From Bilabrum cf. latius (lineage: Eukaryota > Bigyra: Bicosoecida > Bigyra > Bicosoecida), in the NCBI GenBank assembly GCA_965178125.1, contig OZ237766.1:186001-250000 (forward strand): 64,000 bases of DNA. Reading direction: 5' to 3'. The notes beneath the pieces were generated by a model, which saw nothing but the letters and a program-made list of their open reading frames with translations, was not told where the DNA came from and searched no databases. The translations under genes were made by a program, and so were the position numbers. Positions 13,501 through 24,166 of this stretch are shown in pieces (the stretch's first letter is position 1; each line of letters starts with the position of its first letter).

Positions 13501-16500
13501 GCGCCACTCGTCACACCACCGACGGAAGGCATCCAAGGGTCTCGCCAGGAGGTCGCATCTCAGGCTGGGGAGCGGGAGGGCAGGGGGTGGGGCGGCGGCG
13601 GCAGCGGCAGCAGGAGTGGGGGAGGGCGCGGGGGGTGGGCCTGATGGTGGGCAGGCAGGGGATGGCTCGGGGAGGACGTCTCGGTAGAGGAATCGGCCCC
13701 TCTCCCGCCTGCAGCGCGGCGCCGCGCAATCGGCGATGCCTGGTTCCGCTGCGTCCCTGTCTCTCCTCTCGGACCTCCAGGCCGAGACTGAGGCTGCTGA
13801 TGCTGCTGCTGATGGTACTGATGGTACTGCCGCTGCGGGGTCTCCTGCAGCATCAGATGCAGCAACCGCTCGATTGGCGCATGGTTGGGACAGGTCGCCG
13901 CGGTTGGGTGCAATGCACGGCGGTACGCCGGGCGGCACGACCGGTGAAGTGCAAGAGGCCGATTCTTCCATAGCGCTACGACTGCCGCCAGCGCCGCGCA
14001 TCATGAGGTTCCGCGTGTGGTCATCGCAGCGAGGTGCCGCAGTACCCAGCGAGGACGTCGTGGCTGCTTCGCTCAGCGCTCGCGCAGCTCGGGTGAGGCG
14101 GGCTCGACTCCTGGCACTGCAACGGGTGGCGGGCTGGCACACTGTCCGGGATGGGGATGGGGATGGGGATGGGGATGGGGATGGGGATAGGGGTGGGGTT
14201 ATTCTACCTGCGTATGGGAGATGGCCAGCACCAGGCGTGGATGGGGGTGGGCCAGCACCAGGAGTGGAGTAGACTTAGGCTGCAGGCAGTTCTGCTGGTC
14301 CTGCTGCTGTTGCCTCTGATGCTGCTGCTGCTGCCCGCACCTTGGCGCAGACGAAGGGAGCAAGCGCCGCAGGAGGAGGAGCGTCCTCGTCCCTGAGCCT
14401 GGTGTCCTTCGGCTCAACGGACATATCCCCCAGGAGGCCAGGACACGGGAGGCCTCGCGGGACCATCGAAGGTGAAGCGTCCAGCCCGTCGAGGCCGGTG
14501 CACCGCAATTCAATGCGCCCAGATCCGGGCTTGCCTATTGCCCCGCAGCGGCTGCAGGATGACATTGATTGGAATGGGCTCGATTCGATCGTGGGAGGAG
14601 ATACGGGATCGGACGCAGGCTCATCGTCATCCGCCTCGTCGGCGACCAGCACCGCGCTCACCGACTCACTCCGTTACCGCAGGCTCGTACTCGTCACACT
14701 GCTGCGCGACAGCACCATCGAGGACCCCGCCGCCAATGCCAGAGAGCGACTCGACCAGCGGAGCAACGCTCCCAGGGTCAGACACTCGTCACGCGCGGAT
14801 GGGGTGGATCCGCAGCCGGGTGCGCTGGCCATGCAGCGAGACGTTTTTAGCAGCTCGACCGCTCTAGGCCCCGCGCAGTCGTCACACCACATCCCGCCGG
14901 CCTGGTGGCATGATACGTGGACGGCCTACTGCGCGTTTCGCTCGGTTGCGGAATCGGGATCGGCGCCGCGCGTTCCTGATGGGGGCCCGGCTTGGTCTCG
15001 CTGGGGCAGCCGCGTGCTCCCGGGTCCATCCAGCTGCACTGCTTTGCACTGCACACCCATGCAGCGCCCACGCTGGCTGCAGAGCCCCAGCGTATTCGCC
15101 CGGCGCCCCGTAGCGTTGGACGCGGCTTACCAGGCCGTTCGGGGCAGGCAGCACGCCGCCAGGGGGCCAGGGGCGGGGTATGCCTCGTGGCGGCTGAGGG
15201 CGTGGGAGGCAGGGGCGAGGGCGGCGCTTCGTAGGGCGGTTGCAACCGCGTGTGCGATCAGCTGGGTGCTGCTGCCGATTGCGCGGGCCACTGGGCTGCT
15301 AGGACGCGCATCTTCGACCTCGTCTGCGGCTGCTTCGACTTGGAACCCGTCCTCGGCACAGGCAGGTGCAAGCCAGGGGCAGGGGCAGGCGCGTCCGGGA
15401 CCTCTGCAGCCGCAGTAGCAGCCAACCGCTGCAGTCGTCACGCATGCATCCGACGGGCGATCCGTCGCCGGCAGCAGCATCATCACCGCCCACTCCGGGG
15501 CCCTGATTTTTGGCTCCGGGTCCAACTCCAGGCAGGAGGCATCCTCCGTGAGCCGCAGCGGGAGCCGCCGACGGGCGATCTACCTGGTCGTCGATGGCCT
15601 GGTTGTGCTGACGCTGAGCCGATCCATGGCGGACGAGCTCGGGCACGTGTCTTTGAGCGCAGGATCGAATCCCGGTGCACGAGATCCGGACCTGGCACCA
15701 GGATTCTTTTTGGGGCAGGTGCAGCTGAGCCGGGACTCGATCCCGCGCACGGGCTTCGTGTCTCCCCGGGTGGTGACAGTGGGCGCTTCGCTGCGGAGCA
15801 GGGGTTTGGCGAGCGGTTCTGGGCAGGGTACCGGCGGGGCATCGCACTCGTCACACCCTCCATCGTGGGGAGTCGCTTGCTTCAAGCGGGTGCTGCAGCT
15901 GGGGGGACGGGCAGACGTCGTGATTCCGCGGTCCGTGCAAACCGGAACCGCGATGAACATCGAGTTCCGGTGGGTTGCGGCCAGCGCCGAGCCGCTCCGA
16001 AACCTCGTGCACTCGTCACACTAGGGGGCCCGCCGCGGCGGTCTCGCGTGCTGCATCGCCCCCTCGGAGGCCGTGGCCCCTTCCCTTCCCCCATCTGCGT
16101 GGACTCTGGCCCGCACTGCACTGCCGCGCTGGATGAAGAACCGCGATGGCACAAATGCGACCAACGACACCAGCGGCGCCGCGCACTTTGTCCCCCCTTC
16201 GGTTCCGCTGCCGGACCAGAACGCCTCCTTGAGCGATCTATGGCCCTCCCTGCACCCCCCACTGGCCGTGGGCCCCAGCCACAGGGCCATGAGGACCGAC
16301 GGGGGCTGGCTGTCCACCGTGCCGCCCCACGAAGTGGTGGGCGTGGGTGTACCAGGGTCGTACAGAGGACAGGCGCCGCGCGATTTGGAATAGGCTTCCG
16401 CAATGGCCTGGTATCCCGGGCCGCTCATGCGCGTGGTGCTGGAGGGTGCCATGGTGAGGTTCCGCTTCGCATTCCAGGACGGCGCGGCGCCGCCCCCGGC

Positions 16501-17380
16501 CAGGGACACCAGTGTGAATGAATCTTGGAGAACAAGCGCAGCGGTTGCAACCACTCCTCCCCGCCAGGGGGGGGCAGGGTAGAAGATTCCTGACGCTGCA
16601 ACACCAACGTCCGCTCTAGCCCTGTCTCAGGCCGGGACACCCGGCACCCCTGCGTCCTCCTTGACCCCCGCACGGGGTCACCAGCGCGGCAAATCCAGGA
16701 GCCGAAACCAGTCCACGGATCTCCTGACGAGCAGGGTCACTCTTGGCTGGTACCTGCAGCTCGTGCTTACGTCAGATGGGGGCCCGCGGCCAGTCGCAGT
16801 TGCCGATCACGGTGATTTGGACCGAAGGCAAGGGCAAGATCTCGGACTGCCTCGCCCGGTGGGTCCGTGGGGAGACACGGGAGCGCCCAACTCCTTGCCA
16901 CTCGTCACACCCTCGCACTCCTGGCGCACCCCCAAGGTGTCCCGCATGCTCGTCACACCTTCGCGCGTGCGGCCGGCGGCTGGCGCTGCTTTCCTGAGGG
17001 CCAGCCCGCTGGGGCTGCATTGGATCGAGAACCGGTCTCCAGACGTGCTGGGGTATGGCCAGAATGCGTAGCGGTGTTCAGTCATCACAGGTGAAATCGG
17101 CGGGGCGGGTGCCCAGGGACCAGCAGCAGCTCCAGCTCTGGCCCGGGTGGGCAGCACTGGAGGGGGCAGGAATGGTGCTGGAGGGTCGGAGGGAGGCGCG
17201 GCTTCCGATGACGGTCGAATCGCAGTTGCGGCCGGGCGGCAGGAGGCGACTGCGGATGCCGCCGCGGGTGCGATTCGTGCTGCTCTGGGGGAGTTTTCGG
17301 GCGTGTGCTCGCTCTGCTGGGAGGTTGTGCAGGATGCGATGGAGGAGGCAGTGCGTAGGGCGAAAGACAGTAGGGATTGA
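1538..17380 (+). CDS. DEPDC5: Giant Iml1/DEPDC5 (GATOR1/SEACIT subunit) with 26 in-frame UAG codons
   Basis: One frame of 5,281 codons with no TAA or TGA until the TGA at 17378-17380. Family signatures occur in the expected order: NEDLMVHPDVFP near residue 23; the SREMWGWEEG and FLADL block near 450; YEDFYHTLCEQQ near 630; GNFL-UAG-AINL near 743; DNGIGCDLVCLSKPPLH near 800; WMHCSFYQ near 870; INPF and RWQHIFP near 3,370-3,400; PAVLPLTTGYMP near 3,479; QRLMHEYQLVV near 3,575; HWIENR near the C-terminus. Known Iml1 proteins have about 1,600 residues; the excess here is Gly/Ser/Ala low-complexity insertion. In other eukaryotes this protein is the Rag GTPase-activating subunit that restrains TORC1 at the lysosome or vacuole. 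In-frame TAGs include 2018, 2291, 3773, 6059, 6062, 8801, 9179, 11969, 13472, 15416 and 17069. I cannot see a clear DEP domain. The start at 1538 is the first ATG before the N-terminal homology; an upstream exon is possible. Confidence 0.92.
3773..3775 (+). other. Diagnostic in-frame UAG at a conserved Glu position of Iml1
   Basis: The TAG lies in the sequence GNFL-UAG-AINLCLN. Human DEPDC5 reads GNYLEAINL at this place, so the codon falls on a conserved glutamate, with strong family identity on both sides (YEDFY block before, DNGIGCDLVC block after). This is the best single site in the window for assigning the amino acid inserted at UAG. The human residue is recalled from family knowledge, not from an alignment run here. 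Confidence 0.8.
10015..10045 (+). repeat. GGT microsatellite coding for polyglycine in Iml1
   Basis: About nine consecutive GGT units encode a glycine run inside a low-complexity insertion of the Iml1 gene. Two similar in-gene simple repeats occur at about 10508-10536 (GCAGGA units, read as Ser-Arg repeats) and 14152-14190 (GGGGAT units, read as Gly-Asp repeats). All keep the frame, in line with an expressed, repeat-tolerant insertion. Confidence 0.85.
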
Positions 17381-18895
17381 ACGGGCCAGCTTCGAGTCAT
17401 GACTTGCTCATTTCATTTCACAATATATGGCGCATGGATTGCAGTGCCATGCATGGAAGCACGCTTGCATGCATACTTCTCGTCATGGTACACCCGTTTG
17501 TCAGCTGCAGTCGCTGCCCAGCAAGCGGCTGCGGCCCGAGAGCGCCATTGCCGCCCTGTGAGCCCTGCTGTACGGGCCCGGGAGCTGGGAGCAGGTGCAG
17601 CGGACCGCTGCCCAGGGATCGAATGCCAGCGAGGATGCGGGCGCTGGGGGATCGGGCGAATGTGCTGGAGATGCTTTGGGTGCCGGTGCAGAGGATCCCT
17701 CCGGTTCTTCCTCGGCATGCCGATCGGGGAGGAGGCGTATGGGGAGTTCGGGTGGGGCGAGCGGCGGTGTGTCCCGGTAGAGGCGAGCCTGTGGGACCGG
17801 TTCCTGCGGCGGGAGGCGCTGCTGCGGGGGGACGGGCCGGATGGCTCGGTGGCCTGTCTGGCTCGAGATTGTAGGGAGTTATCAGAGACAGGGAGGTGGT
17901 TTGGCCAAATGGACCGATAACCTAATTACTCCTTGAAGTAGAGGTAGTACTCTGCTACAAGCAGCACCCCGACGCAATCAGTGCCGCTCGACGCAGATCA
18001 CGAACATTATCTCCCGGATACGGAGAATGTATTATTGACCTGATGAAGCTCTTAAACTCAACGAGACTATGTATGAATGAAGCTAGCATCAACGGGGCTG
18101 CTATGTTGGTTTGCAGGCTACAGATTTCAACATCAAGCTGAACACTGTACATGAAAGTATTGTTTTATTGATATACGTCTGCATGATACGATACATCGAC
18201 TACGTTGGAATTTTAGGCAGACAATTGACGAGAAATGTTGTACGGTGTACTTACTGATTTATGCATCGTCGTCGCACTGTGGGCCAGGCCATTCAGACTG
18301 GTCTTGATTATCATGCGCACCGTAGCTTTGTTGGCCGGATCCATCGGATATGTACTTGCTGCTGACACGGGCGGAGCTGGGAGCTGCGACCCTAGGTAAG
18401 ACACACTGTTGCACAGCAGGTTCAAGAAATAGCCAAGCTTCTGTCCTATGTCATGTGGTATGTACTGGAAGTAGTGCGCTGCAAAGCATCCAGTATGGTG
18501 GTATGTAGTATGAAAGTATTTGAATTGAACGGATTTGTCGATTTGATCCACGTAAACTAGCCTTCGATGCCGATCTTAGCGTAAACGTTTTGGACGGATG
18601 CGTCACTCGTAGTAGTTGGCTGTACCAGAGGCATTCATTCCAATCAGTTTAACGCGCATCGCAGTTATGATTGCAAGTTCCATTTCCGTGAGCACAAGGC
18701 GCCCCGAATCTGCCGCCTGCTGAACTGCATCAGCGCATGGGCCGGCGGTACGCATCCGTCGACGCGTCCCGCAGAGATGCAGCTCATGCGGCGCTCCGGC
18801 TTCATACAGCATTTCTATCCGTGCAATGTGATATGCCAGTGCATGTGCCGTTCCATCCCGTGTCACACTCCGTCATCCACCGCAGAGACGAGCAA
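17381..18895. other. Gap between Iml1 and the MRH-domain gene
   Basis: After the Iml1 stop, 17540-17880 stays GC-rich and carries a forward frame from 17399 to a TAA at 17918-17920. Its C-terminal part has balanced composition (FFLGMPIGEEAYGEF, ASLWDRFLRREALL), but I recognise no family and another frame is equally open, so I do not call a gene. 17930-18700 is AT-richer with no supported coding. The missing 5' exon or exons of the next gene, including its signal peptide, should lie in 18600-18895. Confidence 0.3.
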
Positions 18896-19846
18896 GGACC
18901 TGTGGTACTGGGATTTCACTCCCCTTTGCAACCCCGACCACTGGTCTACCAAGGAGAAGAACCCCGCCTTGAATGACACAATCCATTTCAACTTCTGCGG
19001 ATATGCAGACACCCTGTGCTCTCCCTCCTGGGGCCCCGATTTCAAGGCCGGCGCCGCCATCCAGATCTGGGGCCAGCCTCCCGGCCCCCCGGGTTCCGCC
19101 AACTGCAAGGACCTCAACAATAAGGACATCCCGTGCACCGCTGACTGCCAGGTCCTGGGCCGTGGCCTCCCCAACTACTTTGTGGTGGACCCCAACAACC
19201 CCCAGTACGGGGGCATCAACATCACCCATGACCCCGTTCCCTCCGGGGACGAGATCGGCCACGGGGAGTGCCCCCCTGACTACGAGAGGGGTGGGGCGCC
19301 CGGGGACCGTACGGTGACCTACAACATCCAGTGCGACAAGAAGGGGAAGAAGGGAGGCCGTGAGTGTCTGGTGTATCGGGAATATTGAGAGCTTTGCTGC
19401 CGCTTTCCAGTGCTCCCTATTCGCTGCCTTGCCCTTGCACCCTTCCTCGTGCCCGCCTATCCCACTCGTCACATGCAACCACTCGTCACACGCCCGCAGT
19501 CCAGGTGCTCAAGTTTGAGGAGGGTCCGGCGTGCCACTACACGCTCTACCTCAGGTCCGTCCACGGGTGCGCCGTCAAGTACAACGGACCCGACTCGTTC
19601 AAGTCGGCGGGCGGTGCCATCGCAGGGGGATTCTTCGGGGGAATGTTCCTTGCCGTGCTCATCTGCGGCGGGCTGTACTACTACTACGCCGTCATGGGCG
19701 GGTCTGCGGGTGGATTCATGCCCTTCGGCAGCAGCGGTGGCGGCGGTGCCTCGAGCAGCTCGGCGGACACGTCGGCGTTCACGGGCGGCAGCGGCGGTGC
19801 CTCCACTCCTTCCTCCTCGGCATACACTGCCGTGGGGGCCTCGTGA
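18896..19846 (+). CDS. MRH-domain type I membrane protein, ATG27/M6P-receptor-like
   Basis: Exon 18896-19359 joins exon 19500-19846 across a GT-AG intron and ends at TGA 19844-19846. The luminal part has the Cys pattern of a mannose-6-phosphate receptor homology domain (FTPLCNPDHW, FNFCGYADTLC, IPCTADC, GECPPDY, IQCDKKG, CHYTLYLRSVHGC). A single transmembrane helix follows (GGAIAGGFFGGMFLAVLICG plus a tyrosine cluster), then a short Gly/Ser-rich tail. Such proteins act in Golgi, endosome or autophagosome membrane traffic. The exon start follows an acceptor (CCACCGCAG) at 18887-18895; the signal-peptide exon was not identified. No UAG occurs. A lysosomal-enzyme receptor relative rather than true Atg27 is possible. 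Confidence 0.72.
19360..19499 (+). other. Intron in the MRH-domain gene carrying two CACTCGTCACA motifs
   Basis: The donor is GTGAGT at 19360 and the acceptor CCCGCAG ends at 19499; joining gives a continuous frame across GGC-CTC-CAG. The intron holds two copies of the dispersed motif (about 19462 and 19482) close to the acceptor. Confidence 0.8.
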
Positions 19847-19849
19847 AGT

Positions 19850-20285
19850 GAGGTGTGACGAGTTGTTTTTTTGTGACGGCGGTTGCTTGGGTGCGTGACG
19901 AGTGCGATGTGTTCCCTGGCCTCTCCGGGCGCCCGGCCTGGCTCCGGACCAGTTGCAGTGCGCGCGCGTGTGGCATGTTCCAGACACGGCGATGGGGGGC
20001 GGTAGGAGGAGCATGAGACGCAGCGAGGGGGGGGGGGGGCTCGAAGGTTTTCTCTTGCATGAGCCCGTCCAGTGTGTGTGTGTGTGTGTCCTTGCGCGCG
20101 TGCTGCGTGGTTGTAGTAGCATGCCGGGGGAGGGTCAGTGCGAGCGGCTTGAAGGCGGTCCAACGTGTGACGAGTGCGCTGTGCGCGTGGGGCCGCGATG
20201 CTGAGCGTGTGTCGATCGAGTGTGAGGGACGCGACGTGTGGTTGGTTCCGTCTCGTGGCTCGGTTGGTGTGACGAGTGGCTGAAT
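19850..20285. repeat. Cluster of four GTGTGACGAGT motifs downstream of the MRH gene
   Basis: Copies lie at about 19853, 19893, 20164 and 20266, all in the same orientation, in non-coding DNA just after the TGA of the upstream gene and before the converging minus-strand gene at 20370. A short GT microsatellite lies at about 20072-20090. The motif recurs about 30 times across the window. Confidence 0.7.
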
Positions 20286-20369
20286 GCACGGATCCAAGCA
20301 ATGATTATCTAGATCTAGCCACCTAGCAATTCGGGTTGATCAGGCGAATGACACGACAATATGCCCACA

Positions 20370-21251
20370 TTAATCGTTATACCCGACTCTGATCCGTTGC
20401 TTCATCCGCTTGCCCCACTTCCCCTCCTTCGGGCGGGTACGGTCCAGACTCCAGGACCCCCGAGGGTGAGGGTGGAGCGAGGTGCTGTATTCAACCGCTT
20501 TGGCTCGCACCACCAACTCATCAGGCAGCCTGCACCTAGGAACGATGCCGGTCGCAGGCGGTGGAGTGGGGCAAGCATCGCTCTCGGCCAAAATGCTCTC
20601 AGACAGGGAGGTGCGCCTGCCACGCTTCGATCGCTTGGGTCGCTTGGATCGCTTGGTCCCTTTGCGAGGTGCCGCGCGCGCCCCCACACGAGCCTTCGAA
20701 CGGGTGCCGCGCCCGCTCTTCCTTCCCTTCGTTCCTGTGGCTAGCAGCATTTCCCCCGTAGAGAGGGGCACCGGCGGCAGGTCAAGGACCGGCGAGAACT
20801 TGCTCCCGTCTTTGCGGAGCACCTGCACGATTGCCCTGCGACGACGGGCGAAATCGGTCTCTCCTTTTCTGAGCGCGCTACTGACAGCCTCCACAACGGT
20901 TGGCAGAAGCTCCAATGCCAAGGCCATCCTTGGGCAAGCTTGCATCGCTTGAATTGCTGGACGAGTGCCTGGACCAATCTGGATAGTGTCTCTCCAGCCC
21001 GACACGAAATTCCACGATGGATGACCCGTGTGTTCGGTCGGCACTACGCATTCCAAAGCAGATATCATATTACCGAGATACCATATATGATAATGCTCCC
21101 TATACAGTCGGAGTGATGATATTTGCCTAGTAGGGATACGACTAACTACATGATTGACCACAGTCTCAATAGAATGCGACGCATCGACCGCCCTTCGCCG
21201 CCGGCCTCGGATCTTGATGTCATCGTCTATGATATCTGGTCGATTGATCAC
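20370..21251 (-). CDS. Basic protein of unknown function, paralogue 1
   Basis: The minus-strand frame ends at TAA (20370-20372) and is open back to beyond 21251, where the start or a splice acceptor is unresolved. The N-terminal half has a Tyr/His/Cys-containing block (LYREHYHIWYLGN, CVVPTEHTGHPSWNF); the C-terminal half is very basic (RSKRPKRSKRGRR), likely nuclear or nucleic-acid binding. It shares the order RRRA...LRKDGSKF...LPPVPLSTGEML with the neighbouring gene at 21581-22435, so the two are diverged tandem paralogues. No UAG. I do not recognise the family. Confidence 0.55.
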   Translation of the reverse strand: MINRPDIIDDDIKIRGRRRRAVDASHSIETVVNHVVSRIPTRQISSLRLYREHYHIWYLGNMISALECVVPTEHTGHPSWNFVSGWRDTIQIGPGTRPAIQAMQACPRMALALELLPTVVEAVSSALRKGETDFARRRRAIVQVLRKDGSKFSPVLDLPPVPLSTGEMLLATGTKGRKSGRGTRSKARVGARAAPRKGTKRSKRPKRSKRGRRTSLSESILAESDACPTPPPATGIVPRCRLPDELVVRAKAVEYSTSLHPHPRGSWSLDRTRPKEGKWGKRMKQRIRVGYND

Positions 21252-21580
21252 CCTGTCGCATGCATGTCCGGCTAGGATAGGAGGCTAGGCTGCTGTGGAT
21301 TGCAGTTCTGCTTTTCCGCCGGAACAAGCTACTGCATGTTCGATGCACTTGCCAGCAGTATATTTTGCCATGATACTGCCTCAGATGTGGCCAGTTACAA
21401 CACTTAAATCCCACAAAGTACGCGTAGGATACCGAATAGTGAATTGCATGCGCCCCGAGACTTTTAATACTGTAAACCGGAATCATTAGATCGGATCGAA
21501 CGAGGCAAGGAAACTTCCGCGGAATGAATTAAGCCGCCAGTATATGCGGTGCAACTGACGAATCGGACCGCTGCTCTCCA
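21252..21580. other. Spacer between the two minus-strand paralogues
   Basis: This 330-bp AT-richer spacer should hold the 5' end (and perhaps a first exon) of paralogue 1 and the 3' flank of paralogue 2. I see no conserved coding signal in it. Confidence 0.4.
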
Positions 21581-22435
21581 TCATCCAAGGGCTATCATGC
21601 CGGCACGCTCCCTGCCGCGGTCCCGACGTCGGCTGGCTCTCCTGCAGGAACGGCGGTACCTGTGGTAGTATGCCAGCTCCCCTGGCATTCCAGTCACCTT
21701 CACACGCGACCCGGCAGGCAGACAGTCACCATTGAGGCACTTACTATCCATCTCAGGCACATCGGTTGCGGTCGATTCGCCAGTGCGGACGTGCGAATTC
21801 CTGCCCCTTCTTCCACCCCTGGCCCTGCACCCTGCCTTGGGCCTCTTGCCATCAGAGCGCATCGGTGATTTCAAGCCGTTCTTGCTCCTAGGACCCTTGG
21901 TAAATGCTAGCATTTCTGCGGTGGAACGAGGCACCGGAGGCAGCCCATGGCCGTGCCAGTGGCCGTGGCGGGCGCCCCTGAACTTGCGACCATCAGGGCC
22001 GAGCACCTTGGCTCGGCGCCTGTTCCACCTCTCCGTGTGCATCCACGCCTTCCCCCTGCCCTCGCTTTCAAGCGCGTCAGTGGCAGCCATCAGAAAGGCG
22101 ATGCTGCTTCCTGAGAGCTTCTCGGCCCGAACGCGCTCACCCTTCCAGTGCCCGGGGCACCCGGGCAGGACCCGCAGAACGTCGTAGTAGACCTTTCGCC
22201 GCTCAAGGCGCGCGAGATCCTCCTTTGTGCCTCTGACATGCTACACGTCTACGGTTTTGCTCCACTTGTGCTGCTCTGCCAGTGCTCTTCGGCGCCGCCG
22301 CGTATCCTTTCGAGCAGACAAACGAGCAGGAGAGCGAGCAACTGCTCCGGCCTCGTGATCATGCTCGGTCGGTTTTGCAACCACCGGCGTGGATCCAAGG
22401 TCTTGGCGATCAAATTTGATGATTGGCTTATCCAT
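21581..22435 (-). CDS. Basic protein of unknown function, paralogue 2, with one in-frame UAG
   Basis: The ATG at 22433-22435 opens a 285-codon frame (285 including the stop) that ends at TGA 21581-21583 and crosses one TAG at 22241-22243. The blocks VYYDVLRVLPGCPGHWKG, WNRRRAKVLGPDGRKF and LPPVPRSTAEMLAF match the layout of the gene at 20370-21251. The C-terminus is Arg-rich. The sequence continues coherently on both sides of the TAG, which fits the recoding seen elsewhere. Frame remains open upstream of this ATG, so an extended N-terminus is possible. Family not recognised. Confidence 0.6.
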
Positions 22436-23012
22436 AGTTGTACGCCCGCCGGGATGAAGCGACGCCGCTGCTTCCGGGTGGATGCCGGTTGCAGAGTCTT
22501 CGCAGACGTCAGCCGTTCCTGCCCTGCCACTGGCAGTCCAGGCAACTGTTGCCCACTGTGTGGCTGCCTTTTGGACTCCTCCTGAAGCACATGCCAGTTG
22601 GGATAAATCGCACAATATGGGCATTGTTCTTGCGTAAAGGAGTTTGCTGGGATAAATCGGAGATGTACAGCTACTTTTTCGCGTTGCAATTGTGCCGGGT
22701 GGCCCGCTCCCGCATGATCTAGTCAAACCGGAACCAGCTGCCAAAACCGGGAGTCTTGGTCCGGACACGGATCTCGTTGTACAGGTGCCCAACGAGCTCA
22801 CAAGAACGCCATCTGCCCTCCAAAACGATACGTTTATACAACATTGTATTGATCTAGGGTCAGACTGCCCTAGATTACTCAATAACGTGGCAACGACGAA
22901 ATACTGGCGTGGCCCAGTTGGATCGGAAGGCCCTCTATCTATCCGAATCAGTCAAGCGTTTGGAGTATTATCAGCGAATTGTCCAGCATTGGCTGCCAAT
23001 AACGAAAGCATC
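22436..23012. promoter_or_regulatory. Divergent intergenic region between paralogue 2 and the RNA ligase
   Basis: The minus-strand gene at 21581-22435 and the plus-strand gene from 23013 point away from each other, so this 577-bp stretch should contain both promoters. The ligase frame is open upstream of its chosen ATG to 22692, but the composition there (AT-rich, no family match) argues for leader rather than protein. No specific element identified. Confidence 0.35.
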
Positions 23013-24041
23013 ATGGCATCAGCTGGATCTGAAAAGTCAAAGGCGGTGCCACTCATGAAGTTCCCGCGCACGCCGCACTTGGCAGACCTCGGAGGCAAGG
23101 CGGTCACAAGAGACGACTTGCTTTTCTCAAAGAAGGATGCCGAGAAGTGGATAGGAGATCACGTCATTACTGTGGAAGAAAAGGTTGACGGGGCCAACCT
23201 GGGCTTCTCCATCTGCCCGGACACGCTCAAGATCATGGTGCAGAACCGCTCCCACTTCGTAAACAGCTCCACCGCGAAGCAGTTCGCTAGGCTCGATGAG
23301 TGGCTGGACAAACACGCCATGGAGCTGCATGCGGTGCTCAAACCCGGCAGGCACGTCCTATTCGGCGAATGGCTCGCCCTCCAGCACTCGGTCCACTACA
23401 CTGCCCTCCCCGACGTGTTCCTGGCCTTTGACGTGTTCGACAAGAAAAAAAGAAGGTTCCTTAGCAAGGCCAGGAGGGATCGACTGCTTGCCAAAACCAC
23501 CGTGCGCGCAGTCAGGTGCATTGCGCGGCGGCGCTTCCCAGGCGGCGTGAAAGAGATCGCCGCACTGTTGGAGGCCACTCCAAGCGGGTACTGCGAGAGA
23601 GAGGGGGGGGAGAGGGGTGTCCCCATGGAGGGGGTCTACCTCCGGAGGGAGTGTGTGACGAGTGATGATGCCGGGAGAGGTGCAGAGACCCGCGCTGATG
23701 GGAGGGCGGCTGATGCATCGCCAGCTTCTGCAGCTGCGGCTGTGAGAGAGGTCGTGCCTGTGGCGCCTGTGGTTGCTGCTGCCAGTAAGGCTGGATCTGG
23801 GACAGGTGCCGGGGCCGCGGCCGGCCCAGGGGCAAGAGCGGGCAAGGCAGAAGCAGATGATAGACAGGGTGGAGACAAAGGCTATGACAGGGAAGACGAG
23901 CCCAGGTGGCTAGAAAGCCGCTGCAAGCTGGTGAGAGCCGAGTTCGTGGCCGGGATCGACGGCCACTGGAGCAAGGGCGTGGCTGTCAAGAACAAGGTGC
24001 TCGTTGGGGAGGACAGGGAATCATGGGGGGACACGGAGTGA
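23013..24041 (+). CDS. RNA ligase, T4 Rnl2-like (RNA_ligase family)
   Basis: The protein carries the nucleotidyltransferase motif I as EKVDGANLGF, where the Lys is the expected adenylation site, followed by VQNRSHFVNSS, the LFGEWLALQHSVHY block, PDVFLAFDVFD, an EGVYLRRE motif IV-like segment and a late RCKLVRAEF motif V-like segment. Members seal RNA ends through an enzyme-AMP intermediate. A long Ala/Gly insertion (about 23690-23880) separates motifs IV and V. I chose ATG 23013 because it starts 20-30 residues before family homology. It ends at TGA 24039-24041, with no in-frame UAG and no intron. Its role (repair, tRNA or mRNA) cannot be told from sequence. Confidence 0.8.
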   Translation: MASAGSEKSKAVPLMKFPRTPHLADLGGKAVTRDDLLFSKKDAEKWIGDHVITVEEKVDGANLGFSICPDTLKIMVQNRSHFVNSSTAKQFARLDEWLDKHAMELHAVLKPGRHVLFGEWLALQHSVHYTALPDVFLAFDVFDKKKRRFLSKARRDRLLAKTTVRAVRCIARRRFPGGVKEIAALLEATPSGYCEREGGERGVPMEGVYLRRECVTSDDAGRGAETRADGRAADASPASAAAAVREVVPVAPVVAAASKAGSGTGAGAAAGPGARAGKAEADDRQGGDKGYDREDEPRWLESRCKLVRAEFVAGIDGHWSKGVAVKNKVLVGEDRESWGDTE

Positions 24042-24166
24042 GAGAGCATTCCTTCAAGGGTGTCATGGAGCAGGAGGTTGCAGCACGCAAAATTGCAATC
24101 GTCACGATTCGGAGCATCGCGCAGAGCACTTTCCGTTGGTTGTCGCCTCGCACGGTTGCGGGCACC

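Noticed and set aside
14150-14190. Tandem repeats as a CRISPR-like or satellite array
   Set aside because: GGGGAT units are a coding microsatellite without spacers.
1538-17380. Treating each TAG-ended segment as a separate gene or the region as a row of pseudogenes
   Set aside because: Segments join in constant phase, family blocks of one protein are spread over them in order, and no TAA or TGA interrupts them.
1538-17380. Programmed stop-codon readthrough instead of recoding
   Set aside because: 26 stops in one gene and use in many unrelated genes, including double TAG, make occasional readthrough implausible.
17399-17920. A small gene just after Iml1
   Set aside because: Open and GC-rich, but two frames compete and neither shows a family; recorded only as a gap note.
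18600-18895. Choosing a specific first exon for the MRH-domain gene
   Set aside because: Several ATGs exist but none gives a convincing signal peptide joined in frame to the acceptor at 18895.
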